From NCBI GenBank assembly GCA_949357655.1, contig CASHTG010000013.1, positions 1-64,000 on the forward strand: a stretch of 64,000 bases of DNA. The letters run 5' to 3'. A program made the position numbers and the translations under genes. Below, in pieces: positions 46,522-58,954 of the stretch. This DNA is from Parascedosporium putredinis. Lineage: Eukaryota > Ascomycota > Sordariomycetes > Microascales > Microascaceae. Under the pieces are notes generated by a model, which searched no databases, was not told where the DNA came from, and worked only from the letters and a program-made list of their open reading frames with translations. How positions within the stretch are numbered: the stretch's first letter is position 1; each line of letters begins with the position of its first letter.

Positions 46522-47642
46522 TCGTGAGGGAGACACGAAAGAACGTGTGTATGGTGTGGGGAGCTTGACAGAGACGGAGCTAGGGCAGTTTGGTGGAAAG
46601 GAACAAAGAGGGTGTATGAGTAGAGCTCGGACTCGCCCTATTACATAGTAACTAGGCAACTATTGTTCTCTTTTTCTATCTAGCAGCATCGACTTGAGTG
46701 TGCGATCTAGGCGGTGAGAGGGATACGTACGCATGCTTGGCTTGCCAGATTTGCGCTATTAGATGGAGTTGCCATGATGGCGAATAGTAAGGTACATTTG
46801 AATGAATTTCAGGAGTAGAAAAATCCTTTCAAAAATTCCTCCCTAGACGTGGTGGCCACGATCCATCAGTGCTGACGTGGGAGAAAAAGGCTAGAGATAT
46901 AGACCTAGAATACTTGATTTACGATGTCACTCTAGCAGAACTCTCGCGGTCCGGTATCTTGCCAAAGGTTGGTAGGGTGGCCGAGAAAAACAATGCACCC
47001 ACTTCAACAAGAGATTCAAGAGTTTGCGCTCGCGATGTAGCTATCGTGATAATAGGTAGTCTTCCGGATACTAGCATTACGCATGGTGCTTGGCCTGGAT
47101 CGAGATCCTATTTTCTCAAACCACACAGCCTGTTCAGTGGATCAAGTTTATTCGAAGTACAAGATCTGGTAACATCCTTGCCAGCTACCTCACCTAGTGA
47201 AGGGCTTTCCTACCTCTGCCAACAAGCAGAGATTATGGGTTTTTAGCGATCATAGCTAAGACCCTACTTAGTGGGATATGAGTGGCTTAACCTCATGCTC
47301 GCGTAATGAGGTTCTGTGGGAGAATCAGCCTGAGATTCCAATGTCAAGGAAAGCATGGGATTCTTGAAGAAACCATGCTTTTTTGCGATACTATCTCCTC
47401 CCCTGCCGTCTTATCAATTCCTTATAGACTCAAGAGTGCCAATTTACGTTAAGCTAGCCCCGCCGAACGCTTTTCGACCCGGTGCATATCTCGGCCATCA
47501 ACAGCATGCGCTCTGACAATGGATTCTTCTGTATAACACGCGGTACGAGTCTTATATCTGGATACCCTCCTAATCTAATTGACAGTGTTGATTCGTAGGC
47601 CCGTGTCCACAAGAGTCGATTCTCGGCCTCGCAAGATGGTCC
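46522..47642. other. Gene-poor stretch before the transposon
   Basis: A plus-strand open frame at about 46,869-47,246 (WEKKARDIDLEYLIYDVTLA at its start) has some coding feel. It has no ATG, domain or clear splice partner, so I do not call it a gene. The rest shows nothing notable. Confidence 0.5.
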
Positions 47643-47647
47643 CAAAG
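47643..47647. repeat. Target site duplication, left
   Basis: CAAAG, identical to 57,011-57,015 at the other end of the copia element. Confidence 0.85.
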
Positions 47648-47918
47648 TGTTGAAGGATGATAGAAGGATTCCTACGGAAATGGAAGTCCGTCACGGAAAC
47701 AGATATCCGTTGTGGAAACAGATATCCGATGCGGATACCGGTTTCCGACGGATCCACATGACAGATATCGACTTCCGTTCCAGAAGATAGTATCCAACAG
47801 TTCCAGAAATGGCAACTATAAAAGACTATAGATTCCTCTATAGAACAGCTCTAAATAATAGAACCAAGTAGCGAATACAAACAGCATTTTACCCCCATCT
47901 TTTACCCTCTATTTAATA
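47648..47918 (+). repeat. Copia 5' LTR, 271 bp
   Basis: Starts TGTTGAA and ends TTTAATA, originally probably an inverted TTCAACA end changed by RIP. It contains repeats of GGAAACAGATATCCG and is nearly free of RIP in its left half; C to T changes appear towards the inside. Confidence 0.88.
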
Positions 47919-48422
47919 GTTATAAGCCTAAAATCACTCTCAGCCTAAGCACTATTACCTTATCCCTCTTAGCCTACTAGAAAAGTACCTTTTAGTAGTA
48001 TCCTCATATACTTATAGTAGTATCACTATCACTAGATACCTCTTATATCTATATCCTAAGACCACTACTTATACTACTACTTACACTATATCAAAGAAGG
48101 TATCTACTATTATCACTACCTATCTATATCACCTAGAAACTATCTATAACAACCTTCTATTACCTTCTTCTATTATATCTTCTACTATATCTTCTACTAC
48201 TTCTTCTACTATATCTTCTTCTATATCTTCTTCTATATATCTATCACTTCTAAGAACTATCCTATCTATCTATACTATTCTAACTATATCTCCTACTAAC
48301 TTCAACCTAACTAAGCTTATAGAAGTATATAACTTCCTAAAATAGTATATAAAACTATAGGACTACTATAAGATCTATAACATCCTTTAGTATTATAACC
48401 TTCTACCTATTAGAAAGGAATA

Positions 48423-48639
48423 TGACATTCCAACACTAGGACATGCTACTTAGGGTTAGGTTGCGTTAGGGTTAGAACAGTCAGGCCTATTAGTAGCTTA
48501 GTAAGGTAATCAAATAGTATAATAATATCATTATCTATAATATATATTTAAGTATAGGGGTTAAGTATACTTAAATTAACTACTAGAAAGGATATAGAAC
48601 TTCCTTTCCTCTAAGGTCTACTTATTTCCTTATATAGAC
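48423..48639. repeat. Gypsy LTR, left copy (3' LTR of a minus-strand element)
   Basis: 217 bp, less mutated than its partner; keeps GGTTGCGTTAGGG and AACAGTCAGGCC segments. Confidence 0.75.
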
Positions 48640-51600
48640 TTTATATATCCTAAGACTAATAGTCCCTTATCATCAGTCTAGAGTAGACTGATATTCTACT
48701 CCTATTATTCTATTAGTAGACTAACACTATTCTATTATCATTCCTTATTAGGACTAACACCTTATCCTAGTCAGTCCTTATAGGCCCTCTAGACTAGCTA
48801 CTATATTTCTCTAAATATTATCCTTTTCTACTAGTCTAGACTACTTCCTAGTCTCCTTTCTAGGCTACTTATAATATAATACCTCCCCTCCTTTAGTCTT
48901 TATCCCTAAAGACTTTTTATACCTTAGGTTCTACCCTATTATTTTATCCTATTAGTTAGTTCTAATCTTCCCTTCTTTTTCCTCTTACTATACTAATACT
49001 ATAATAGGCTATATTTTCAAATATCACTCCTATCTATTAACTAATACTTATAAGGCCTATAAAGTTAAAGCTTTAGTTTAATAAATTATTTCTAAAGGTT
49101 TAGTTTATAAGAATATACTATATTCTCACTATTACTAGGGAAGACTATATATTAATTCTCTTTAAGCTCCTCCTATTACTAGGAGTATATCTATCTAAAG
49201 AAGGGGTATGATAGTAACTTAGTAGCTTCTTCCTATATATCTACTATCCCTTTTCTTCTTTCCCTTCCTAATATATCCTATCCTAGTTACTTATTCCCTC
49301 ACTACTACCTATAAGGTAGAGGATGACCTTTCTAAAGTAGAGGAGGACCTTATAGAAGCCCTAGCCTAGGTTGATTATCTCTACTATTAATAGGCTTCTT
49401 TAAAGAGAAGAATATAGTACTATTTAAATATAGCCTCTAAGGCCTTTATAAGAGTAATAGGGAGGAGGCTATAACCCTAGTAATTTAGTAGGCTATTAGA
49501 GATATATAGTCCTTTAATACCTCTAGGGTTATTAACTAGGATATAATAGGTTTTATCTTTAATATACCTAGGGATCTTAGGGTTTTTAGGGGTATTTCTA
49601 TTAGAACTAAGCTAGAAGGTCCTAGCTCCCTTTAAAGTATTTAATAGGTTCCTATATATTTTTACTATATTTAAAATTTTTCTATTTTACTAGATATTTG
49701 ATTTTTCTATTATTATTATAACTAGAGTTAAGGATTTTTCTACTTCCTACTTATCTTCTACTAGTTTAACTATAATTAACTCTTCTATAGGTATATTATT
49801 ATATACTAGTTCTAATAGTAATATATAAAAGATAGGGTACTTAAGTCCTATTATAGTTAGTAACTCTAGTTTATAGTTAACTTCTAAAATTTTTTATTTA
49901 ATAATAAATAGTCCTAGTTTTTTATAATTAAGTTTATTATTTAGTCTTTTTATAGTGATTTAGGGATCCCTTTTCCTACTTTCTTTTAGAGTAGGTAGAC
50001 CTTACTCCCCTCCTAGAAAGTTAGTCCCTTAATCCTCTTTTAATTTATATAGCTTATTATTCTTTCTTATATAAATTTAAGTTCTATTATAAGTTATTAG
50101 TATAACTTCTTTATTTATTCTACTATTATAATTACTTATTTAGCTACTAAATATTATCCTTATAGTTTAAACCCTAGTTCTAGTTTAATTCTATAGTTTA
50201 TATAGAATAGTGATATTCCTATACTTTTATATTTATTTATATTATATATATATTATATTAATAGTAGGTATTTTACCTAGTTATCTTAGTCTTAATTAAT
50301 ATAATACTAAAAGTAGGTTTCTATAGTTTAGTTAACTTATTCTACTATTCCCTAGGTTTTAGGGTAGTATATTATTAATAACTTATAGTATATCCCTAAT
50401 AGATCTATAAGACTCTACTAAAACTTAGAGATAAATATACCTCCTCTATCTATATTAACTTCCTTTAGTAGATTATAGTTAGCTAGTATAGTTTATAGGA
50501 ATAGGTTAGTAAACTTTAATATATTTATTACTTCTCTATAAGGTATAAAGTATATATACCTTATTAGCCTATCTATAACTACTATAATACTATTATATTT
50601 TTAACTTATAACTAGATCTTCTAATTTAGGTAACTTAACTATAAAGTCTATAGTTATACTTTACTATAGTACTTTAGGTACTAATATAGGTTATAAGAGT
50701 TTATATAGTTTATATCTATTTATTTTATTCTTAATATATAAGTTATACTTAATAACTTCCTCCTATACTAATTTCCTAAGGTTTTTAATTATATAGTTAT
50801 CTAATATCTTACTTACTATTTTAGTAATACCTAGGTATCCTCCTCTTAGAGACTTATATATTACTTATATAAGACTTCTTACTAGATATTCTAATACTAG
50901 TTATCCTTAGTAACTATAGTTATTTATATAGTTTCCTTCTCTATAGTACTCTTTAATAGCTTATATAGTAGGGTAGCTATACTATAGCTAATAGCTTATA
51001 GTAAGCTATTATAAGCTTCTATTAGTATATTTATAAAATACTATTTTTATTTTATTAGGTATTTTCTTAAAGTAGTTAGGCCTTTAGCTAAGTATATCTA
51101 CTTTTCTATTTTCTATTCCTTTAATATATATAATTTTAAAGTTATATTCTAATAATATTTTAGCTTATCTAGTTTATTACTTATTAAGCTCTTTAGTTAT
51201 TATAAAGCTAGTAAGGTTTTTATAGTCTAAGAATATACTAATTAGGTACTTTACTCTAATAAGGTAGTATTTCTATTCTTTAAAAGCTTCTATAATAGCT
51301 ATTAACTTTTTATTAGGGATCCTATATTATATTATAAGTCTATTAAGTTTCTTTAATATAAAGGCTATAGGTCTTAGTTATCCTTTAGGGTCTTATTATT
51401 TAAGTTAAGCTCTAATTATATAGTTAGATATATTAGTCTTAACTTTAAATAGTTTATTAGGGTCTATATTATAAAGTACTAGTTATTTATAGATACTTTA
51501 TTTTATTTCTTAAAATATTTCCTATTATTTTTTTCCCTAAATAAACTAGTTTTTATTTTTTATAAGGTCTATTAAAGGTTTTACCCTTTTACTATAGTCT

Positions 51601-54600
51601 TATAGGAATTATTAGTAGAAGTTAGTAAAGCCTAAGAAGCCTCTTACTTCTATTACTATTTATAATATAGGCTAGTCTAAGACTATTTATACTTTAGATT
51701 CCTATATTTATATCTTACCTAGTTTAATAGTATAACTAAGGAAGTCTATCTCTTATATATAGAAGAAACTCTTCTTAGGTTCTACTAATAACTTAGCCTT
51801 CTATAGTTTTTATAATACCTTTTAATATATTCCTTATATTCTTCTAATATATTAGAGAAGATTAGGATATTATCTAGGTATACTATAATAAACTAATTAA
51901 AGTACTCCCTAAATATATAGTTAATTATTATTTAGAATATAATAGGTATATTAGTTAACCTAAATAGTATAATATAATACTTATAATATCTATACCTTAT
52001 CCTAAATACTATTTTCTACTTATCTCTTTTCTTAATTCTAATAAGGTTATAAGCTCCTTTTAGGTTTAGGGCTATAAACTACTATATCTTCCCTAATCTA
52101 TCTTATAGTTTTAAGATTAATAGTAGGGGATATCTATTTTTGATAATATTAGTATTTAGTTATTAATAGTTAATATATATTTATAGTTTTCTATTTTTCT
52201 TAGGTATAAAGAGTATTAGGTACCCTACTAGTAATATTAAAGGTCTAATAAACCCCTTTTTAATATTTTCCTAGATATATTCCTATAGTTCTTTTAACTA
52301 TTCTTAGTTAAGGTTATAGATTAATATAAACTTAGGTATAGTTTCTAGTTTAAGGTTAATTTTATAATTCTACTAGCTATATTCTAGTAAGCTAGTATTA
52401 AGTTCTTTTATAAATACTTTAGTATATTTATAATATTATAGGGGTAAGTTCTATAATACTTCCTCCTTTATTCTTATAGTAACTATACTATATATAGCTT
52501 TTATTTTTCTATTTTATTAGTATTTCTTTCTTTTTAGTAATATATTTAAATTTATAGTAGTAAGCTCTTTAATATATATTATTATACTAAAAGCTCTTAG
52601 CTTATTTAAGGTAGATTTTCCTAGTTACTACTATTTAGGGACTAAGTTATTAATAGAGTCTCCTTAGCCCTACTAAGTAAGCTAATTAGTACTCTAATCT
52701 ATTATAGGGTTTTCCTTCCTAAGCTATAGGATACCTAAGACTATTAGGTAGCTAATTTATATAATATTAAAGCTAATCTATATCTTATAGCCTAAGATAT
52801 TAATATTAAGGTATATAGTCTCTTATCTAATCTATCTATTATTATAACTAACTAATACTCTTTTATAGTTTACTAATATATATAGGTCTTATTTAAGGTC
52901 TTATAGGAGTTATAGTTTATTTACTATATCTAGTAAGATAAAGTTTCCTTATATACTATTATTAATTAGGGTATTATACTATTTTCCCCTTATTTATACT
53001 ATTACCTTAAGGTACTTATTATTTTATATACTTAGGTTATATTCTTTTTAGTACTATATTTCTTTAGTATTTATAGATATTTTTATATATCTAGCTATTC
53101 TAATAACTAGGTTATATTACTTCCCTAATAGTAAGATTTATTCTAGGACTTATAGTAGCTATCTTACCTTCTCCTTTAGTTCCTAGTATTCCTTCTATTT
53201 ATTAAGGAATATTTAGTCCCTATTATACCTTTACTAATACTATTAGTTTTTATATTTAGTAACCTTATCCTTAATTTCTTAGTTATCTTTACTAGTTCTT
53301 ATATTATTTTTTATAATATAGTATTATACTTTAATTAGTTATTCTTCTATACTATTAAGTTCCTCTTATAGTATAGCTATTTATTAGTATACTTTAGTGA
53401 TTTATTTACCTTAGTTACTTAGCTAGTCTATATTTTCTTCTATAGCTATTATATAATACTCCTACTCTTTTATTAGGGAATATATATATCTTCTATAAAT
53501 TTTTTATATTCTTCCTATTATTTATCTACCCTTCCTATATATTTCTATACTTACTAGAAGTTATTATAGGTTATTTCCTAGTAGGTTTAGAGTTCTTATT
53601 ATAGTATTTAGACCTATTACTCTATTTTATAGAGTCTCCTAGAGATAGTATCTTCCTAATTCTCTAGTTTAACTTTTATTTTTATTTTATTTTATTAGAT
53701 CTAGTTTCCTATTTCTTTAACTTTTTAGATAGTATTATTAAGTAATATTAGGGGTATATCCTAGTCCCTTATTTCTAGTTCCTAGAGCTAGTTTCTATAG
53801 TACTCTAAGTTATAGATAATATAGTTATATTATTCTATATATTTCCTTTACTATATAAATATATACTTTTTAGTTTTTAAAACTATTTATTAGGTCTTAG
53901 TTTACCTTTTATTAGTTCTTAAACTATTATATCTTTTTAGGGTATCTTTATTCTTTATTAAGTTATATTAGTTTTTAAAGATATACCTATTTTCTTTAAG
54001 ACTAGTTTATAGGTTTTCTAATATCTTCTAATTATAGTCTTTCTCCCTTAGCTTAGGGTTTTATTCCTAGAACTTTTAGACCTTAGTTCTATTATTAGGT
54101 TAATACTTAAGCTATTTATTATAGAATAGTTCTATTACTTTAAGGGGGTATTTAAGTAAGTCTTCTACTATTTTCTATTAGGGGTAGTATATCCTATAGT
54201 AGCTTATTATTCTAAGTTACTTTAGTTTTCTAGGGTAATATCCTACTCTATCTTTACTATCTTAATAGGTATAGTAATTATTATTATAATATATTATCTA
54301 ATATATAATATAGTAGTCTAGTAGCTTACTAGTACTTCCTAGCTCTTTAGTTTACTTATTATACTATTTCTATCCTATTATAGGTATAGGTTTCTATAGT
54401 TTCTTTTTATTTCTAAAGTTACTATTAGTCTTACTTTAGTATTCCTATATATAGTACTCTAGTTTTCTATAGTTAAAATACTCTTTATTTTTACTTAGTA
54501 CTAGTTTAAGTTCTCTATTAGCTACTTTAAGTTCTATTAGTCTAGGGTATATTCCCTATAAGGTATTACTATTAGCTCTTCTAGCCTTAGTATTAGTATA

Positions 54601-55543
54601 GTATTTTTTCTAAAATAGGTTATTTCTATTTAGGTTTTAGTACTACTTCTTTTCTTATTCTCTTTTATATAACTAGTTATTAATAGATATTACTAGCTTA
54701 ATATAGTCTATAAATATAACTAGTAGAGGTTATACTCTAATAAGTTAGTCTTTTACTTTTTCTTTAAGTCCTTAATAGAATAGGTTAATAAGGACCTTAT
54801 CTAGGTAGTTTAGATATAAGGCTACCTATCTAAATATAATAATATACTATAAAGCTACTCCTTTCTATCTAAGGTTATAGAGTTAGTTTTATATAGCTTT
54901 ATCCTTATCTAGTTCTCTAAAGGCTCCTTTAATAGTATATTTAAAGTTTTTATACCTAGTAAAAACTATTTTAGTAAACTCTAACTATCTATAAATACTA
55001 ACTTTAAAGAAGTCCCTTAGGGTTAGTTTAAACTAATCTAAAGTAGGTCTAGTAAGATACCTTACTATATATTATACCTAGTCTATACCTATCTTTAGTT
55101 ATAGGTAATATAATAGGTACTCTTTTATTTAGGTAAGGTATATATAGAGTTTTATATAGTTTCTATTAAACTTTTTAGGTTTAGGGATTTTAAGATATAA
55201 TACCTCCCCTTCTATTACTAATCCTACTACTATTTTTTATAGTATAGCTTTAATTTTTATAAGGTAGCTATATAAGTTATTAATAACTTATTACTAGCCT
55301 TATATATTATCTTATACCTTTCTAAAGGTGTTATTAACCTAGTCTTTAGGTATATATTTAGTTTTATTATCTAAGTCTACTTCTATCCTTTTATTATCTT
55401 CTTTAATAGGGGTAAGAGGAACTCTTCTCTAGTTCCTTCCCCTTACCTTTAGTGCTCCCCTTAGTACTTCTTATAATAGAGGATATAGTTTTTAGTTAAT
55501 ACTATCTAAAAGGGTTACTTACTAAATAGGAGTAGTTAATATA

Positions 55544-55760
55544 TGATATTTTAATATTAGGATATACTACTTAGGGTTAGGTTATATTAGGGTTAGAATA
55601 GTTAAGCTTATTAGTAGCTTAATGAGGTAATTAAATAGTATAATAATATTATTATCTATAATATATATTTAAGTGTAGGGGTTAAGTATACTTAAATTGA
55701 CTACTAGGAAGGATATAGAACCTCTTTCCCTTTAAGATCTACTTACTTCTTTATATAGAT
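55544..55760. repeat. Gypsy LTR, right copy (5' LTR of a minus-strand element)
   Basis: 217 bp, aligns without gaps of note to 48,423-48,639. The differences are mainly C to T and G to A. Confidence 0.75.
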
Positions 55761-55955
55761 GGTGGATTATGTTGTCCTGTTGTGATCTAGGTGATTGGTT
55801 AGCTCTGATCACTATGACTATGGTGATCTAGGTTGCCTAGATCACTGGGTGACTGGGGTGATCCCTTTTACCTATAGTTCCTCTAGTCTAGTGTTTCTAT
55901 AGGTCCTCACTACCTTCCCTAGGCCGCTTCTTTAGGTGGCTAGGTTGTGATATAT
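55761..55955. other. Non-RIP island between gypsy LTR and copia remnant
   Basis: About 195 bp of normal composition inside AT-rich DNA. It carries a perfect hairpin GTGATCTAGG-TTG-CCTAGATCAC (55,823-55,845) and several GATCTAGG/GATCAC repeats. It starts exactly where the LTR ends, and the left LTR has no counterpart of it. It may be a small late insertion; its terminal structure is not clear. Confidence 0.6.
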
Positions 55956-56044
55956 ACCTTATTATCTATATAAGATTATATAGATATTATAGATAATCTA
56001 ATCTAATATCTATTAGAAATAAAGAATATTAAAATATAGTATAG

Positions 56045-56208
56045 TTCTAATAGTCTATTTAATAGTTTATCTAATAGTCTATCTAATAGTCTATCTAATA
56101 GTCTATCTAATAGTTTATCTAATAGTCTATCTAATAGTCTATCTAATAGTCTATCTAATAGTCTATCTAATAGTCTATCTAATAGTCTATCTAATAGTTA
56201 ATCTAATA
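56045..56208. repeat. 12-bp minisatellite, about 13 copies
   Basis: Unit TAATAGTCTATC with TTT variants in the first units. It lies within the copia remnant and is probably an expansion of a coding or spacer repeat after RIP. Confidence 0.9.
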
Positions 56209-56739
56209 ACTAATTAGCTAACTTTATCTACTATAGTAATATAGTATTTACTAATAATATAGATAATAGAAAGTCTAGCTAAGGATATATAATAAAGCTC
56301 TTTAGTAAACCTATTATATAGAAGTTAGGATAATAGGATACTATAACTATATTATCTATAGAGGTAGAATATTATATAATATCTACTATAGTAAAGGAAT
56401 AGATTAGTATAGGATGATTTTTAAAGATATTAGCCTATTATTAGATAATAAGCTATAAATACTATATAATAACCTATAGACTATTAGGCTACTAATATAG
56501 GATAGTTTTCAACTATATACCTACCTATAGTATATTAATATCTATTACTACTAACTATACTAAGAGGTATAATATAGGAAGATATCTATTAGCTAGATAT
56601 AAACTAATAATATAGCTGCTAATAGACTTATAAAAATTCTCCTATACTAGAAATATCGCTATTTTATAGATCTACTAGGACTTATAGAAATCAGATATCT
56701 AGAAGACTTAGATATCTAAAGCCTTCTAGATAGGGGGTA

Positions 56740-57010
56740 TATTAAAGAATAATAGAAGGATTCCTATAGAAATAGAAGTCTATCATAGAAATAGATATCT
56801 ATTATAGAAATAGATATCTAATATAGATACCGGTTTCCGACAGATCCACATGACGGATATCGACTTCCATTCCGGAAGATGGTATCCGACGGTTCCAGGA
56901 ATAGCAACTATAAAAGACCGTAGATTCCTCCATAGAACAGCTCTAAATAATAGAACCAAGCAGCGAATACGAACAGCATTTTACCCCCATCTTTTGCCCT
57001 CTGTTCAATA
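56740..57010 (+). repeat. Copia 3' LTR, 271 bp
   Basis: Same length as the left LTR. Its first ~90 bp are fully RIP-converted while the last ~180 bp are nearly untouched, so the edge of RIP lies near 56,830. Short ORFs here (for example 56,850-57,044) are LTR sequence, not genes. Confidence 0.88.
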
Positions 57011-57015
57011 CAAAG
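57011..57015. repeat. Target site duplication, right
   Basis: CAAAG, matching 47,643-47,647. Confidence 0.85.
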
Positions 57016-57801
57016 TAACGGGAGACTCATTGACAAGGATATAAAAAAATCGCCCCATCTTAATAAGATGTTCCAGAGGATGTGACCGAGCCCCCGCATA
57101 CAGCGCAGGGATTTCCACCTCCTGCACCGGCCGAGAAATGCCTTTATTTTCTCGGTACCCAATCACTAGCCACGGTCAATCTAGGCTGGTCCTGCTTTTC
57201 TTCATTCCCAAAGTCTTCGAACGCTTCAGATCCGGGAATTATGGATTCATGGGCCGATCGCCGGGCTTGGAGCTGCCAAGCCGCCAAGTTGCCAAGTTGT
57301 CAAGCTACTACCCCATCAGTCAGCAGGATTTCTGCTGCCCCACTTCTTTGGCCGTTTTATCAGTCAGCAGGCCTTCGCACCCTGTATTTTACGGCATCTT
57401 GCATTAGCGCTTGGTCAGCGGGATCGGAACGGAATGATGGAGACCTGGCCAAGCTGGAAAGCGCTCCTCGTCAAATAGGCAAGAGTCAAGACTAACCTCA
57501 AGCGGATAGCTGGGATCCACCTTTGCCGTTTCTTCAGGGCCACAATGGTAACCAACCGACGACTTATACGATGTTGAGTTATACATTATTCCACAATGTA
57601 ACGGCAATAGATTACTTTCCTGTTTCTTTGCTCTGCAGAAAGGTCCGAGGCCGAATCCAGTCTTCTTGAGCGGATACGATCGTGTGCGTAGTCATTATAA
57701 GTAGTATATAAAGTCGTCAGCCCTGGCGCTTCATCCAATTCCATCCTGTGCATGCCTCGTAAGCCTCCCATCTATGGTGCTGAACAACATTAGCAAAAGA
57801 A
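57016..57801. other. Intergenic region
   Basis: No supported gene. The plus-strand frame at 57,082-57,495 is rich in Ser, Pro and Gln repeats (GCCAAG-type DNA repeats at 57,280-57,310) and has no domain. It holds the promoter of the following esterase gene; a TATATAAAG box lies at 57,706-57,714. Confidence 0.6.
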
Positions 57802-58954
57802 ATGAGGTCCATCGTCATCACCGCGATTACCGGCTTGGTCGGCCAAGCTTTGGTGGGCGCCGCCGCCAAACTTGTGTTTGAGGTCCCGGACACGCCATAT
57901 CTTGTCAAGTGGACGTCACAAGAACTCATCGACCACGGCCGCGTTGATCCCTTCAACTCTTCGCACGCACGGCGACTCATGATCTCGCGCTTCACTCCCG
58001 TACCGCCGCGAGAGTGCAAAAGGACTTGCCGTAGGCCATGGATCGAACCGGGCATCGTAACCGAGATCGAGGAGATCTTCGGACCTCCTCTCTATCCGCA
58101 CGGTTGGCCCGAAGGCATCTATGGCGATTTCGAGGTGGAAGTGTGTTGCGACCAAAAGACCCGTAAGCGCGACTTTCCCGTCGTGCTCTTCGGACCAGGC
58201 CTGAACGCGACCAGGCACATCTATTCAGTTCTCGCCCAGAATTTGGCCGGCATGGGCTACGAGGTCATCACCATGGATCACCCTTACGAGTCCAACGTGG
58301 TCAGGTTCCCGGATGGATCCAAGATATACGGCGGGAGGATTACGTACGAATGGGACGAGGAGGACCCGGATGATCCGCTCATGGCCTGGGGACAGGAAGT
58401 CCGAGTGGCAGATGCATCGTTTGTCCTCGACTCGATTGGTGTCGGCCCACACGACAAAGTCGTCGCCACCGGGCATTCAACCGGCGGCGCCGCAGCAGCT
58501 GCCCTCATGGTTAGCGACACGCGTGTCGTAGCCGGCATCAACCTGGACGGCACTATGTACGGCTCGAAATATGGACGCCTAACGTCGGGTGTCGACCGTC
58601 CCTTCCTCTTGCTTGCCTCCAAGACCCACACCTTTACGCTCGACAGGACGTGGGAAGACTTCTGGCAGGCCACAGTTACAAACCATCCAGGTACTTGGCT
58701 CAAGGCTCTGAGGATATCCGAAGCGCAGCACACCACCTATAGCGATTTTGCCCCTATTGGCGACATGCTAGGCTTGAGGAGGACGAGTTTCTGCGAGATA
58801 ACGTGCTGGGTAACATCACTGGCGCCCGGGCCATGAAGATCATGCGGGAATACATGTCGGACTTTATTGACTTTAGTCTGGGATGTAAGGGGAGGGCCTT
58901 CTTGCCAAGCCGTCACCAAAGTACCCAGACGTGGAGTTCGTTAGAGAGGCTTAA
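57802..58954 (+). CDS. Secreted PAF-acetylhydrolase-like esterase
   Basis: About 384 residues. The leader MRSIVITAITGLVGQALVGA looks like a signal peptide. After a Cys-rich N-terminal part come VVLFGPGLNATRHIYSVLAQ, GYEVITMDHPYESNVVRF, the nucleophile elbow GHSTGGAAAA, GINLDGTMYG (Asp) and a terminal EAQHTTYSDF (His), the order seen in fungal 1-alkyl-2-acetylglycerophosphocholine esterase-like proteins. These hydrolyse short acyl esters of lipids; the fungal substrates are mostly unknown. The frame is one base short near 58,771-58,782 and again near 58,880-58,897. Following the shifts gives a normal C-terminus ending at 58,954, whereas the uncorrected frame would stop at 58,836. Confidence 0.85.

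Larger units (their letters stand above)
48423..55760 (-). mobile_element. Nested Ty3/gypsy retrotransposon, RIP-inactivated
   Basis: Two 217-bp direct repeats (48,423-48,639 and 55,544-55,760) that differ almost only by transitions enclose 6.9 kb of RIP-mutated DNA. On the minus strand the gypsy order is visible. Near 51,840-51,915 the reverse transcriptase segment FREY..F.IVYLDNILIFS can be read, the active YLDD having become YLDN by G to A. Near 50,255-50,392 is the integrase segment YYPKT.GIVE.VN.TIETY, a degraded YHPQTDGQ.ERVNQ, followed by D.DN.VKYL. Stops at former tryptophan and glutamine codons fit RIP. No target duplication is apparent because the right end meets a foreign segment at 55,761. 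Confidence 0.85.
47648..57010 (+). mobile_element. Ty1/copia retrotransposon, disrupted by a nested element
   Basis: Bounded by two 271-bp LTRs (47,648-47,918 and 56,740-57,010) in direct orientation and by the 5-bp duplication CAAAG. A TAGGGGG purine tract lies just before the right LTR. Between 56,594 and 56,710 a plus-strand frame reads DLLGLIEIRYLEDL after a degraded AADGLTK-like segment; this is the C-terminal end of copia RNase H with G:C to A:T changes. Coding sequence next to the left LTR (47,920-48,420) is compatible with gag. Only about 1.8 kb is left outside the nested element, so most of the copia pol was lost. Internal DNA is heavily RIP-mutated. Confidence 0.85.

Noticed and set aside
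46869..47246. Possible gene starting with a non-ATG codon
   Set aside because: No ATG, no splice partner, no family; kept only as a remark in the intergenic entry.
56045..56208. CRISPR-like array
   Set aside because: The repeat is a contiguous 12-bp minisatellite without spacers and the organism is a fungus.
56850..57044. Plus-strand ORF of 64 codons
   Set aside because: It lies within the 3' LTR of the copia element and its start is repeated in the 5' LTR.
57082..57495. Plus-strand ORF of 137 codons
   Set aside because: No domain, low-complexity Ser/Pro/Gln content caused by GCCAAG-like DNA repeats, and no transcription signals that fit.
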